Translations under genes and position numbers: made by a program
From: Dipetalonema caudispina
Lineage: Eukaryota; Nematoda; Chromadorea; Rhabditida; Onchocercidae
NCBI GenBank assembly: GCA_013365325.1
Contig: JABVXV010000042.1
Coordinates: forward strand, 62,001-126,000
DNA: 64,000 bases
Direction: 5' to 3'
Shown: piece by piece, positions 12,304 to 23,903 of the stretch
Position numbering within the stretch: the first letter of the stretch is position 1
Layout of the letters: each line of letters begins with the position of its first letter
Notes under the pieces: generated by a model
What the model was told of the DNA's origin: nothing
The model's input: the letters and a program-made list of their open reading frames with translations, nothing else
Databases searched by the model: none

Positions 12304-14835
12304 CATAGCAACCTGAGGATGTGTCATTTTCTCATCAACAGACGATGATATCAAGGAAATACTCAAATGAATCTTTTACTGAACGAGTTCATTTGCAGGA
12401 CTTTGCACTTATTGAAGCAGGAATGAGTTAAAAGGTAATAGTAATAACTGCCTGATCTCTTTCATGTCTTGTTTTCAACTCACATTATTTACGTCTTAGT
12501 TTTACAACTTAATCACCTATAATCTTAACGTTTGGATTATCATCGTCATGAATGACCGGAAGTAGCTGACCTTACAATTATTCATTGCATTTGATAATTT
12601 AGGTCATAGGCTGTTTATGAAATCATTACTAAATGTATACATCCATACATATATAAGCAAGACAAAAACAGGTCCTTCCATCAAGGTTAATTTTTTTACT
12701 CTCAATAGAAACATCTTGCCTTCATTAAATTCCAATACTTGAACTTGCTGATGAAGAAAATTGCAAAAATTATAAAATCAGTTTGAGGAAAATTTTGATG
12801 CCTTCACTCTGTGCAAGAAACAATCAAGAAATAATTAATTTTCTAAAGTATCCTACGGTGATATTGAAAAAGTACGAAACCTTTTATCAACATTGAGTCC
12901 ATTATCAGTAAAACTTTTGTTTAGGAAATTAAAAGTTGATTTAGTTGATAATAATTGAAAATAAAATTTGACAACAGCGTGCTGTTAACATTAATTGTGT
13001 TCTAATGTTTGTTCATTATAGGCCCACATCTGATATCATCTATTCAAATCATGAATCCATCATCGAAAGTTATTTTTGAAACAGAATTTTATTTTTACAA
13101 ATAAATTTTATGAAACTCATGTCTAGGCTAAATTTTTTTGGAAATATGCATGTGTTTTTTCAGGTTTTTAATGATAAATAGTGCCTATCAAAGGCTTCAG
13201 GGTGTAATTATTAATGAAACAACTTGCAAATTCATTGCGCCATTATTTTTGAAAGGAAATGAATTACTTTGTATTTAAATATGAATTTAAACAAGCAATT
13301 AACGTGCTTGACAATTTTCAGGCCTTAATACGGGAAATTATTTTAAAAAGAATTTAACTTTAGAAATATTATTTGTAAACGGAAATAAGATGACTGCTGC
13401 TATATAGATCGTTAATATGATTAGCAGAAATTGTTGAATAATGTAAATATGAACTCATATCTGAAATTATTTATAGTATGAAGATTCTAGAAGTTCTGTT
13501 CTGTTAGCAAATTAGTTCACTTAATTATTCAAATGATTTTTGTTGCTTGAATTTTATTTCAAATAGAAATTATCAGCACTTCCTTCTATGATACGTCATG
13601 CCATTAGATCGTTGAATAGGAACTCGCAACAAAAGCTCACATTGCTCATTCCTTAGGATCAGCAGTAAGAGCTTTATCCTCTATTCTTTAAAAAAAAAGA
13701 AAAGGAAAAACGAAAGAGAAGGAAGTTAATATATGGGAACTTCAAAAGATTTACAAATTAAAAGTAAAAAATGTCACTGTCAGCAGAAATTTAAGTTTAA
13801 AACTGAAATTCAAATTTAAAACTTTAGATTTTATTAACGGGAATTAATCTTTGAATTATCCAACATTCGTATCCCAATTATAACTGCATAATATAATCAG
13901 TGTGTAAATGCAAGAATAACAAGAGAAATGTATTCTAATTACACATATTTAAATTACTAATGTATAAATTAATTTTCACTTTTTCCTCTATCGGAAGTAA
14001 GTCTAATTTTTCAGCTGTTTATTAAATTCACTTTTGTTTTCAATTCCTATTACATTCAACAAAGTGTCCTTAACTATTCAACTTCATCTTTTCATTATTT
14101 CTGTCTTCTCTCTTTCTTTTTAACTAAAGTATAACTAATACTTATGATGAGAACTAACTTATTCAAATTAGTTAATGATTAACAATATAAATTATCGATT
14201 ATAAAATAAAGATGAAAATGGAACTGTTGTTAGTGAAAGAGAAAGGAAGATGAAATATTTATATGAAAGGGATGAACAACATGAAATAGAATGAATCAAT
14301 GAACAAGACCGTTTCATCATTTAGTTTATCATTGATCCGTTTTGAATGGTAATTACTACAGATCATTAAATAGTGCTAGATCAATAAGTGAAGTCAAATT
14401 TAACTTACATCGTTTAGCGCTAACGGCTTTACCGCCAATGGGTTTCACACAACCATTGCACAATTTGATGATTGCATCCACTAATTTGGTACCACAAAGT
14501 CGACTCGTACTGGCTTTCTTCGACGGTGCAGGAATCAGTGTTCCAGCAAAAATATTTTTCTCTTTCATCGACATCGCAATACGACCAAGATTATACATTT
14601 CATTGGCATCAAGCCATTTCAGTTGCTCATCCAAAATACTATCACTATTTCGACGGTACTGATTCCGCATTTGTTCGGCGCTTATTTCTTTTACAGAGCG
14701 CCTCGTTTTCAAATCTTTGGTGTTTAAATGTCCAACTCCAACTTCCGCATGTTTTTCTATGTTAGCATTTACTTCTTTAGCATTCAGGCCAATAATGAGA
14801 TATATGGCCACAATAACATTTGTTTTGAACCACAT
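11814..14835 (-). CDS. Insulin-like peptide precursor
   Basis: Two exons, 14409-14835 and 11814-11911 (donor AT|GTAAGT, acceptor TTTTGCAG, phase 1), give 174 residues. Residues 1-19 form a signal peptide. The B chain around 109-134 has Cys114-Gly and Cys126 with canonical 11-residue spacing plus an extra Cys129. Dibasic KR sites at 141-142 and 149-150 frame a short C-peptide-like linker. The A chain from 151 has Cys158-Cys159, Cys163 and Cys172 in the canonical CCxxxC(x8)C pattern plus an extra Cys173. The extra Cys in each chain predicts a fourth, interchain disulphide, as in C. elegans beta-type insulins. A long propeptide (about 90 residues) with RR and KK pairs precedes the B chain. The ATG at 14835 is chosen because it starts the signal peptide. 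Role inferred: ligand for a DAF-2-type receptor; agonist or antagonist cannot be told. Confidence 0.93.
12264..12303. repeat. Poly(T)-rich tract in insulin intron
   Basis: About 40 bp, almost pure T with one A, within the 2.5 kb intron (11912-14408) of the insulin-like gene. Apart from this tract the intron shows nothing recognisable. Confidence 0.9.
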
Positions 14836-15059
14836 CGTATTTTTCAAGTTATTTGATAGCACAAATGTAAGTTTTATTAATGATTCAAAAGAAAGGCTTT
14901 CAATATAGTTAGTATTTCGAGTAATAAATGTATCCGAAGTGTTTATCAGATCCTTGTTATTGTTGTTTTATTATTGCGGTTTCTATGGTAAATTCCGCTT
15001 CCAGGAAGGGTAGAACTTGTAATTAGCAAGATAGTGATTTCTGATGATAGGTAACTAAT

Positions 15060-15420
15060 AGTTGTGATGGTAAATGGGGAGGGAAGGGGGGAAATATGCA
15101 ATATCTGGGGAGGTATTTGAACGCAAAATGGCTACTTTTAAAATACCTTCCTAACTGGCACCGAACGACAGATTGCAAATTAGGAAGACTGGGCTTTGGA
15201 TGATTCAGCCAAACCCCCTCTTCCGTCACCCTTAAGCAAGAGGTGCCGGTGGATGTACGACTGAAATACACCTCAAATAAATGCAGAAAAGGGGCGGCCC
15301 AAGGATGAAGTCCATCCTCCTCCTTAGAATCAGGTTGTGAAGGACAGTTGAATCTCACACCGTGTCAGTAACGCCGCCGGAATAAAAGGCGTGGTTCACT
15401 TATGTTGTCGCAAGCAGTAA
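15060..15420. other. GC-rich island of unknown nature
   Basis: A stretch of about 360 bp with much higher GC than the surrounding DNA. It contains short inverted pairs, for example GGTATTT near 15111-15117 with AAATACC near 15140, and GGATG/CATCC around 15302-15317. A 111-codon minus-strand frame (15023-15358) crosses it but has no domain or signal I recognise. It could be a structured RNA gene, a dispersed repeat, or transferred DNA. I saw no clear tRNA-like A and B boxes and no terminal repeats. Confidence 0.35.
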
Positions 15421-16304
15421 ATGGAACAAAACTTTCATGACGAGACATGAAAAGGATTTCACCTCCATAACTAATTATCTGAACATAATCATTTATTTGA
15501 TATGATTGTCAATGATGACGAGATGTGAATATTTTGAATTTTCACTTCTGCAAAGAATGAGTATGGAAAAGTTGAGAGTGACGTAATGATATGCAAATCT
15601 ATTTCAACATTTTACAGAGTTGTTTCAACACTTCTAAGCTGACAATAAATGAATAATATGATATAGAAAGACCTGATATCAGAAAAGCTACTGCTAATAT
15701 GACATTTACGTTTGTCGCCCATAAAGTTCTGTTGTCTTTACGTAGTGCTCACTTCAGAATCTTTCACACGAACTCAAATGTGTTTTCAAAAATTATATCG
15801 AAGTTGTTTACTCAACTTTCATTGGAAATTGGTGCTAGATTAAAAGTACAATGCACTAGGCTTATTATACTTTATAATTATGCCTCACTCTTATGAAGAC
15901 TACCACTTTTTACCTGACAATAATTATAATGCATTTATTTTCATCTGATTAACTAATTATGATGAGTCTGAAAGAAAAACAATTATGACCTTGTAATTAT
16001 TCTTTTGTGATCTTATAACTTTTCTAATGATCATAATCAAAAAGCTCATTTCCTATATAAATACAACACGGTAAATGAGTGGAAGTTATCAGCTAAATCA
16101 ATGTTGCCGGAAGCAAATGAATAGAACTGGTACTGATCAGAAACATCAAAAGTTCAGTTGTACTTTGAAGCAAAAAAGAATTTCAATGAATTATTAGCAA
16201 CTACCTTCAACATCATAGATGTTAAATTTACACATGGGTGAGTTACAAATTTTGTAAAAGAAACATACAAAACATTTTTCTTAGATGTTCCGCATCATCC
16301 CATC

Positions 16305-16512
<208 letters not shown>

Positions 16513-18214
16513 CTTATTGCAAGAATATGGCTGGAAGATAAATTTTATTACACATCTTTTCCTTTTTTCACTTCAATCCAACAACACAATGAGCAGCATC
16601 CATTTTTTCGTTGTAAACATTTCGCTTTCTAAAAAAAGCCTATGAAGGAAGCCATCAAGCTGTTCTACCAGCTTTTCAGGCTCTAAATGATTCAAATGGC
16701 ATTATTTAGACAGCGCTGCTAGTGTACGTTAAATTCAATAAGAAAATGAATCAAGTGAAATCTGAAATGAAATAGAAATAGGTAAAGCTGCAGGCTTCAC
16801 TTGCTGCAACTTAAAGATTATTATTTTATATATGTACATAGTCATTTCTGGCTCATTTAAGGCCAGAATGATAGATTACGGTAAGCAAAAAGTGCCATTG
16901 TTGCTGAAATTTTTCAAATATCCAGTGAAGAATAATAAAGAAGTTGGCCCAAGAGTCTGCTTTGGAAGTTTCTGCATTTGAATATAAGTGGAAGATTTAA
17001 ATATAAGTAAAGGAAGGAATAAATTTAACAAAAGAAAGAAAGTTGGAAATATATTTGTAATCTTTTTTATACCTTGCCGATTCCAATATATCAGTAGAAA
17101 GAGGAGCGAAATTCGGAATGTTATACTGTTTGCATTGTTTAGCATTTCTAATGAAAACTTTAATTAATGATGATAGATCCTTTCAACTTGACTATTTTTA
17201 GGATAAAGGCATAGAAAATATTCAAAATATTTTAAATAAAAGCAGCACAAATCAATTGAAGAAAATCGCGCAAAAATAGTGAGTTAACCGATTATTACGC
17301 CAGTTGGTTGTAATTTTTGTATTGACGTCAGCAAGATCGTGGAATTTTGTAGTTTGATGGTGGTGTGACTGACTAAACGTTACGAAGAATTGTGCGCTAC
17401 TAGCTATACCACTATTTCATTTCTTTTCAGGTACTGATCGCGGATATTTTTAACTCATAAAATTCTTCCCTGAAATTTTAGTTTCTGCAGTTTAAAATAT
17501 AAAAATTATACTGACTGTACTAGCCTTCAACAGTTAAATCGGAAAAGCATATATTCTCCTCCAAAAAAACGTTGAACTTTCTTGGAAGAAAAGTTGAAGT
17601 AATGAAGAAAGGAATTGAATATCAAATTAGCTAATGAATAGAGCTTCAAATTTACAAAGGAAATTTAATGGGAAAAGGAAGAAATAAATGAAATGATATC
17701 TTTTCTTAATACGCAAAAATACTATAAGAAAGTACTGTAAGAAATTCTGAAAAGGTGACTGAGATTTGTAAACGGATTTGTTTATTTAATGAAATCGAAA
17801 GAAAAAGGAGGAAGTATTGAGTCGTCATAATTTTTAAGAATCATTTCATAAATGTATTAGTTTAGGTGTACGATTTTAAAAGAAAAAAGAAAGGAAAAGA
17901 GAGAGGTAGGGAAACAAACCGAGAGAAGGGATATATGAATCTTTTAATCTTTGCTATTTTTGGTAATACTTCTTGCTTAGGAATCCATATGGATATTTGT
18001 ATTTTTTGTTATCAATTAAAAGATGGTGAAGAAAATTTTGGTAATTATCGAAATATTCAACACAAGACTTTAGAATGTTTATATCCACCCGCTCTTAGCC
18101 TTTCGTCTCTTACGCTATCTTCACGGAAGCTAATCCAAAGGTCACTTTTGTTTACCTGACTAAGTATTCGATGATATGTCGATGTTCAGTGGCTCTCGAT
18201 AGGAAAACAAGGGA

Positions 18215-18239
18215 TCTCTCTCTCTCTCTCTCTCTCTCT
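18215..18239. repeat. (CT)n microsatellite
   Basis: About 12 CT units. It is complementary to the (GA)n tract at 18694-18720, so the two could pair as a 455-bp-loop hairpin, most likely by chance. Confidence 0.95.
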
Positions 18240-18693
18240 AAAGAACTTTCTACTGAATGCTTTACTTATCACATTTTATGAGATGAGAATTCGATAAAAA
18301 CTCATTCCTTGATGATGATTTTTTAAATCTTCCGTTTTAATATCTTGATTTATTTTGCATAGACAACAAATTGTAACTAAGGAAGTCCATTCCTTTTTCT
18401 GCCCTCTTTCAATTAAATTACTTATTACAATTCATCAAATATGATTAATGTTAAAATTACAAAAAACTTCAATCTTTCAATACTTCTTTTGAGGTGCTAA
18501 AAATTTTAACTAAAAATAAAAATTCCATTCGTCAACAGATACGGTTACACTTTTTCCCATCAGAATAGAGTGACCGTTCTATTTCGATCATGAAACATTT
18601 TCGGAAAAATGAGCATTCAAATTTTTCAGATTATATTTGTTTTTTAAACAGATTTTTTCATTTTTTTTCCAGTATACATACGTGGAAAGAAAG

Positions 18694-18720
18694 GGAGAGA
18701 GAGAGAGAGAGAGAGAGAGG
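18694..18720. repeat. (GA)n microsatellite
   Basis: About 13 GA units in intergenic DNA, the partner in inverted orientation of the CT tract at 18215-18239. Confidence 0.95.
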
Positions 18721-20281
18721 GAAGAAAAGGAAGAGAAAATAACTTGCAATTAATTATTATACGTTAAATATAACAAGGTCAGTTGGTGAAACCTATAAAA
18801 TGTACAGCACTTGTTTTGTTCTTCCACTTTTTGAACGATGAAATAAAAGTAAGCGAAGTGATCATTGCAACATCTTCATGATATCTTCCTTGCATTTTTA
18901 TGATTGGAAAGTTTGGAAAGCCGCTTCTTTAATTATTGAGATGGATTAATTACCCATTACCTTCCAGCTTATATAAAAGAATAACTCGTAACAACCATCG
19001 ATAGGAAAATAAAGCTAGTTTTGATTGGCGGAAGATAAAGTTAAAGTTTTTCTTGAAGGATTACTAATTAGCTCAAAATTAAAATTATCTGTATCATATA
19101 TTTGTTGTGAAGAATTATCCAAGAAAGATTCAAAATATATTATCTTGAATTACAAATATGACTGACTAGAATTGAATAGTCTAATTTATTGTTATTCTGA
19201 GACGTGAATAAATGGAACAAAATGGTTTGATGATAGTCATTAGTGACAAATTTGATGAAACTGGTGGGGATGATATATATGAGAGTCATAAAAAGTAATT
19301 AATGCTTTTTGAAGATGTTGTTTGCATCACACATTGATGAAGTGTTTACTTTTTAAATTTCACTTTATTTTAACGTATATCTCAATCAATTTCATCGCAG
19401 AATATAGTGAAATTATAAGTTAGACTTTTAAACTGCTTGCTTTTTGTTGCCTTCAGAATATTTCAGTATAAACAAAATCTTGTAGAAACTTTCCAATATT
19501 TTATATTACACCAAGTTTCTATTACTTAATGGTTGCTATTGCTACTTTTGAGCATTCAATTCACCGCCACAAATTTGGATTTGAAATGAGAGCAATATTT
19601 CAAATCACTTTATTTTGTTTTAAATGATCGTCGACAACACTCATCGATAATCTCATTGAAGTGCAGTTAGAAGTTACTCTCATGATGAAAAAGATTTAGT
19701 TTTTGAGTTTTTGAAACATCTAAAAAACAGTATTAACCTAAAAGTCTAGACTTTTCCGAAACCTTCCAGTTTCTTTTCCAAACTTAAAAGTAAATAGCTT
19801 TAAAATTAAGGGATTCCAACAAATTTTAGAAAGAGCATCTCTTGAAATTCATTTGAGCACGGCCTATTATGTGGTTTCATTCCATTAAGATACATTTATA
19901 AACACTTTGTTTTACATCAGAAATGAAATAAATGAATGACGCAAGTAATGCCATTAGTAAAATGATTCAATTCTTGATATGTTGATCTTAAGATAAAGAA
20001 CTACGGTACAGTCAATTAAAACATTTACAGTGTTTTGATTTATTCTATTATACAAAAGATCACAGAAAATCGTGTTCAGTTATAATTTAATAAATGAGAA
20101 ATTCAGATTCTTTCTGTTTTTCATAAAATAAAATATAAAAATATCAAACGTATCAGACATATGCATGAAAGTATATGCCTTCTTTTATTGTTTATTAAAT
20201 ATTCAATAAAAAGATGAAAAGGCATACAGTGTTATAAGTATTTTAATGATATCAACGGTATAAATTGCATGAAACCCAGGA

Positions 20282-20341
20282 AATCTCAGCAGTATTGTAA
20301 AAGCAGTATTGTTTCATTGGAATCTCAGCAGTATTGTAAAA
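20282..20341. repeat. Exact 21-bp direct repeat pair
   Basis: AATCTCAGCAGTATTGTAAA(A) occurs at 20282-20302 and 20321-20341 without mismatch, with a third partial copy (GCAGTATTGT) in between. A local duplication, no function evident. Confidence 0.9.
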
Positions 20342-20813
20342 CTTTGATACAATCATCATTCGAAGATATAATAGGCTCTGATCTTTGGAAAATTAGACTT
20401 ATGAATCAAACCTAAGAAACCATTCATGAAAACTTGACTTTATTGTATGTTAGATAGAAAAAGCAGAAATTTGCATACCGTTTGAAGAAAACAAATCAGA
20501 AGCTCTGAGAAATTAATTACAATGAGAATAAATCAAACAAATTGATTCAATGGATTATAACTTCATCATACCATTTCGTGAGTACTTAGAAAAGCAACAG
20601 TTGTCATGGGAATGATACCGTTAACAAGTATGAAAAGTTGACAGTAAAGTATTGATTGATTTTTTTACATTGAAGAATACTAAGAACAATAAACATTATA
20701 CTTCTATTTTCCTTCATTTTTTCCATTATCGGTTGCTCTCTGAAGTATTACTAAAAGAACAAAAATTTTGTTTTATTTTGCATTGCGAAATTTTTTTCAA
20801 TCAAAATCTTATT

Positions 20814-20898
20814 CCATCATTTTGTTATTTCGATAAATTATATGCCATCATTTTTTATTTTGATAAATTATTATTCCATCATTTTGTTATTTCGATAT
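20814..20898. repeat. Three copies of a 31-bp tandem repeat
   Basis: Units beginning CCATCATTTT start at 20814, 20845 and 20876, exactly 31 bp apart, each running through a T-rich stretch to GATA. Copies one and three are the most alike. Minisatellite in non-coding DNA. Confidence 0.9.
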
Positions 20899-23590
20899 GT
20901 GGCCTCGACAACAATGGAAAATGGGTCGAAGTGTGATGATTTTGTTTATAACGAAGAGTCGTTTCCCAGGGAAATTTTAAATAAGCATGGACTGGACCTG
21001 AATAACAACATATAATATTAAAAAAAAAAATCCTACATTCAAACCATTTTACGCTTCAGAAAAAAAAATCATCATCGCTCCAAATACCTTTCGAATCTTT
21101 TGAGTTCTTTCATCTCAGACGGAAAATCCCAGAAGCATTCTCTTGTTTTAATATTTCTAAAATCATATGTTATATTTTATAAAAAGCAGAATTTACAAAT
21201 ATTTAGTGATTTAATTTTTTTTTTTACGGAAGAACTCTCAACCACTGAAATGTTTGCCATTTATTATACCTGTATAATAACTGTTGCAAATCGTAAATTT
21301 TTCATATTTTGATAAAATACAACACAAAAGTCTAATGGTTACAATACAAATCTTCTTCATTATATTAATTTCACCTTTCGAAATTGAGAATTTCATTCTA
21401 TTTTTTTGCAGTTATAATGGATTTAATTTTAAGGATTTATTTAGTGATAATATCAAATGCTGCTTAACAACATATCACTCAGCCAAAGAGACATTCAGTT
21501 TAAAATAAAACTGAAACTATGCCGAAAAATACAAGAAAATGTTAGTATAAGTAGTTTGGGAGTTTTTATTGTATGCATGCATGCACGTTCAAGTAAACTG
21601 AATGCGAAACTTGACATTTGCAAGAGGTGCAATTTAATAAGTTGCATGATGCATGTTATGCATGCAATTGACTTGCATTGTTCACCAACTTCAATCTTCC
21701 TTCAGAAATGAAATATAAATTATATCATTTATAGGGTGTCATGTTAAATTTATGAATCGAAATATTTGATCCACTTGATCGAAGCAGTAAAGAGGAAGAA
21801 ATTTTTGTCATTTGTGATAATTTTTTTCCTCTTATTTGATTTATGGAAATTAAAATTTATGTTAGGAAGAGGCATAATGATTGTCTATAACACTACATTG
21901 CAAGAAATTAATCAATGCTAAATATTATCATTTCCGATTATGTGAAATATTATGGTATTTTTCTTCCCGTCTTCCTTACAAGTGAAGGCCGAAATTTGAG
22001 GTTAATGTGAATTTTGTTGAAACGTTTCTTCCAAAAATCGGAAAATTCTTCTGTTTCTGAAAATAGCTACATATAGAAATGTTAGCTCCTTTTTTTTTTT
22101 CTGTTAACTTTTGATAATCTTTTAGTATATTTCTAGCATATTAATGCTTGATGTCCTACTTGAAATATGTCATTGCTTGAATATAGATCGCATTTCTGCA
22201 AATAACATCTTAACCGAAAATATGCTTCCCAGTTTCTGTTTGCTTACTAATAGAAAAATTCAACTCTTATCAATATTTTTATTGCCAATGAGCAGTAGAA
22301 AGCTATTATGTCTTATTTAATCAGCAATCACATGCTGATTAAACAAAGTAGTCTAATTACCAGAGGTATGGTTGATCTCTTCCTACATGACCATTAAGTG
22401 ATCATCGTAAACAATCCCAGTTATTATCTAATCCTAATCAATCATTCACTGATTTACTTTTCGTCACTAATATTTCAATTGTTTTTTATCATTTAAATGA
22501 ATGAAAATTGGAGAAAGTTATATTTTTTCAGTGTTCGTTTTTGAGGATAGCTTAAAAATATATACTTTCATCCCTCGTCCTTGTCTTCTTTCAAATTTTC
22601 CAACTTTTTTTTACCATTTAATTACTCACAATAAATTATTTTCATCCCTTCGTTCAAGGTTAACCAACTGAAATGATTTCACCTGCAATTTCTACTTCTA
22701 AAATCATTGTTGAGAAAAATTCATTGTAATAGTTTTGCTGCAATTTTATCTCAGTGTAATTTCAATTTTTCGCATCAAATCCTATAGTTATAGAGTCGTT
22801 GTCAAAACGACAATTGTGTTATGAGTTGAAATTAACATGATGTAATTCTATTTTTCTATTTCATACTTATTTTCCGGATGTTTGCTCGTTTCCAGAAGAA
22901 CTAGTTTAATTGAATATTTCTTTTACTGTCAGGAAGTGTGTATTCAGCATCATTGATTAAAAACTACCAATCATATTCTTTTCAGACCCAAGATCAATGT
23001 ACGAAAATCACTGATGAAATTATTTGGCTCCTTTCATTTTGTTATTTTCAAAAAATTTCCGACGTCGCAATTCTTAGTCATATTGAGAAAGCATTTAAGT
23101 TTAAGCATTTCATCCGTAATTTCAGCATTAAAATGCTTATCTTTCACAGCAAACGTGAATAAATTTTTTCATTACTGAAATTTCCCATTTGCTGTCATAG
23201 TTCCATGAACGCACAAAATTCAAACAAAAAGTAGAATTTTGAATATGAAGTACCACTACGGAAATGCACACTTGTCTCGATCATGCTTTGGGAGAGGGAT
23301 ACGTTATTGTTAGAGATATCAAGTATTTCTGATCAAATGCAGTGACTCAACAAAAATTTAATTTGATATGGAAGAAAGAGAAAAATGTAAATTGCTGTTT
23401 CATAAATTGATTGGATCGATTTTTCTCACTTCTATCATTCTCATCATCATACGAAATCAAAAAAAAAAGAACTTTGCAATAAAATTAACACACCATTCTC
23501 TTCATCGTAATCGTACACACTACATAACTTGGATGAAATATATGAGGCGAATATTTGAACCTATTATAAAGAATCATTTTTCATTTCTAT

Positions 23591-23678
23591 TAATAAACTG
23601 CTGGTTCATTTCATGATTTATTTTCCAATCTTAGTATGAGTTGCTGATAAAATTTGAACTAATCAAATAGGAAAGATG
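23591..23678. repeat. 88-bp direct repeat, copy 1 (upstream of metallothionein)
   Basis: Matches 24018-24105 over 88 bp with six differences, all transitions, and no gaps. It ends about 225 bp upstream of the metallothionein-like start codon and contains CTGATAA (23644-23650), a GATA-factor-type site. Confidence 0.92.
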
Positions 23679-23887
23679 AAAAGGGGTGTAACTAAGAGAG
23701 AATTTGTTGATGATGATAATAATAATGTCAACATTCTTCCACATAAATAATAATCACTGCGCACTAATATTTCTTTAGAAATGTTATGCAAGGTAAGAAG
23801 AAGATCACCGTTCTCTTCCAAATTTTCTGATTATTATTATATTTTCAGCTTTATTGGTAGTGATCTGTGAAAATCGACAGCAATTGT

Positions 23888-23889
23888 AG
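23888..23889 (+). promoter_or_regulatory. Putative trans-splice acceptor, metallothionein-like gene
   Basis: CAATTGTAG ends here, 14 bases before the ATG at 23904. It is compatible with spliced-leader addition and supports the chosen start. Confidence 0.35.
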
Positions 23890-23903
23890 GAATATCAAGA
23901 GAT

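Noticed and set aside
14342..14908. Plus-strand frames of about 60-106 codons
   Set aside because: Antisense to the insulin-like exon 1, which has a signal peptide and Cys pattern.
15023..15358. 111-codon minus-strand frame in the GC-rich island
   Set aside because: Open probably because stop codons are rarer at high GC; no recognisable protein features.
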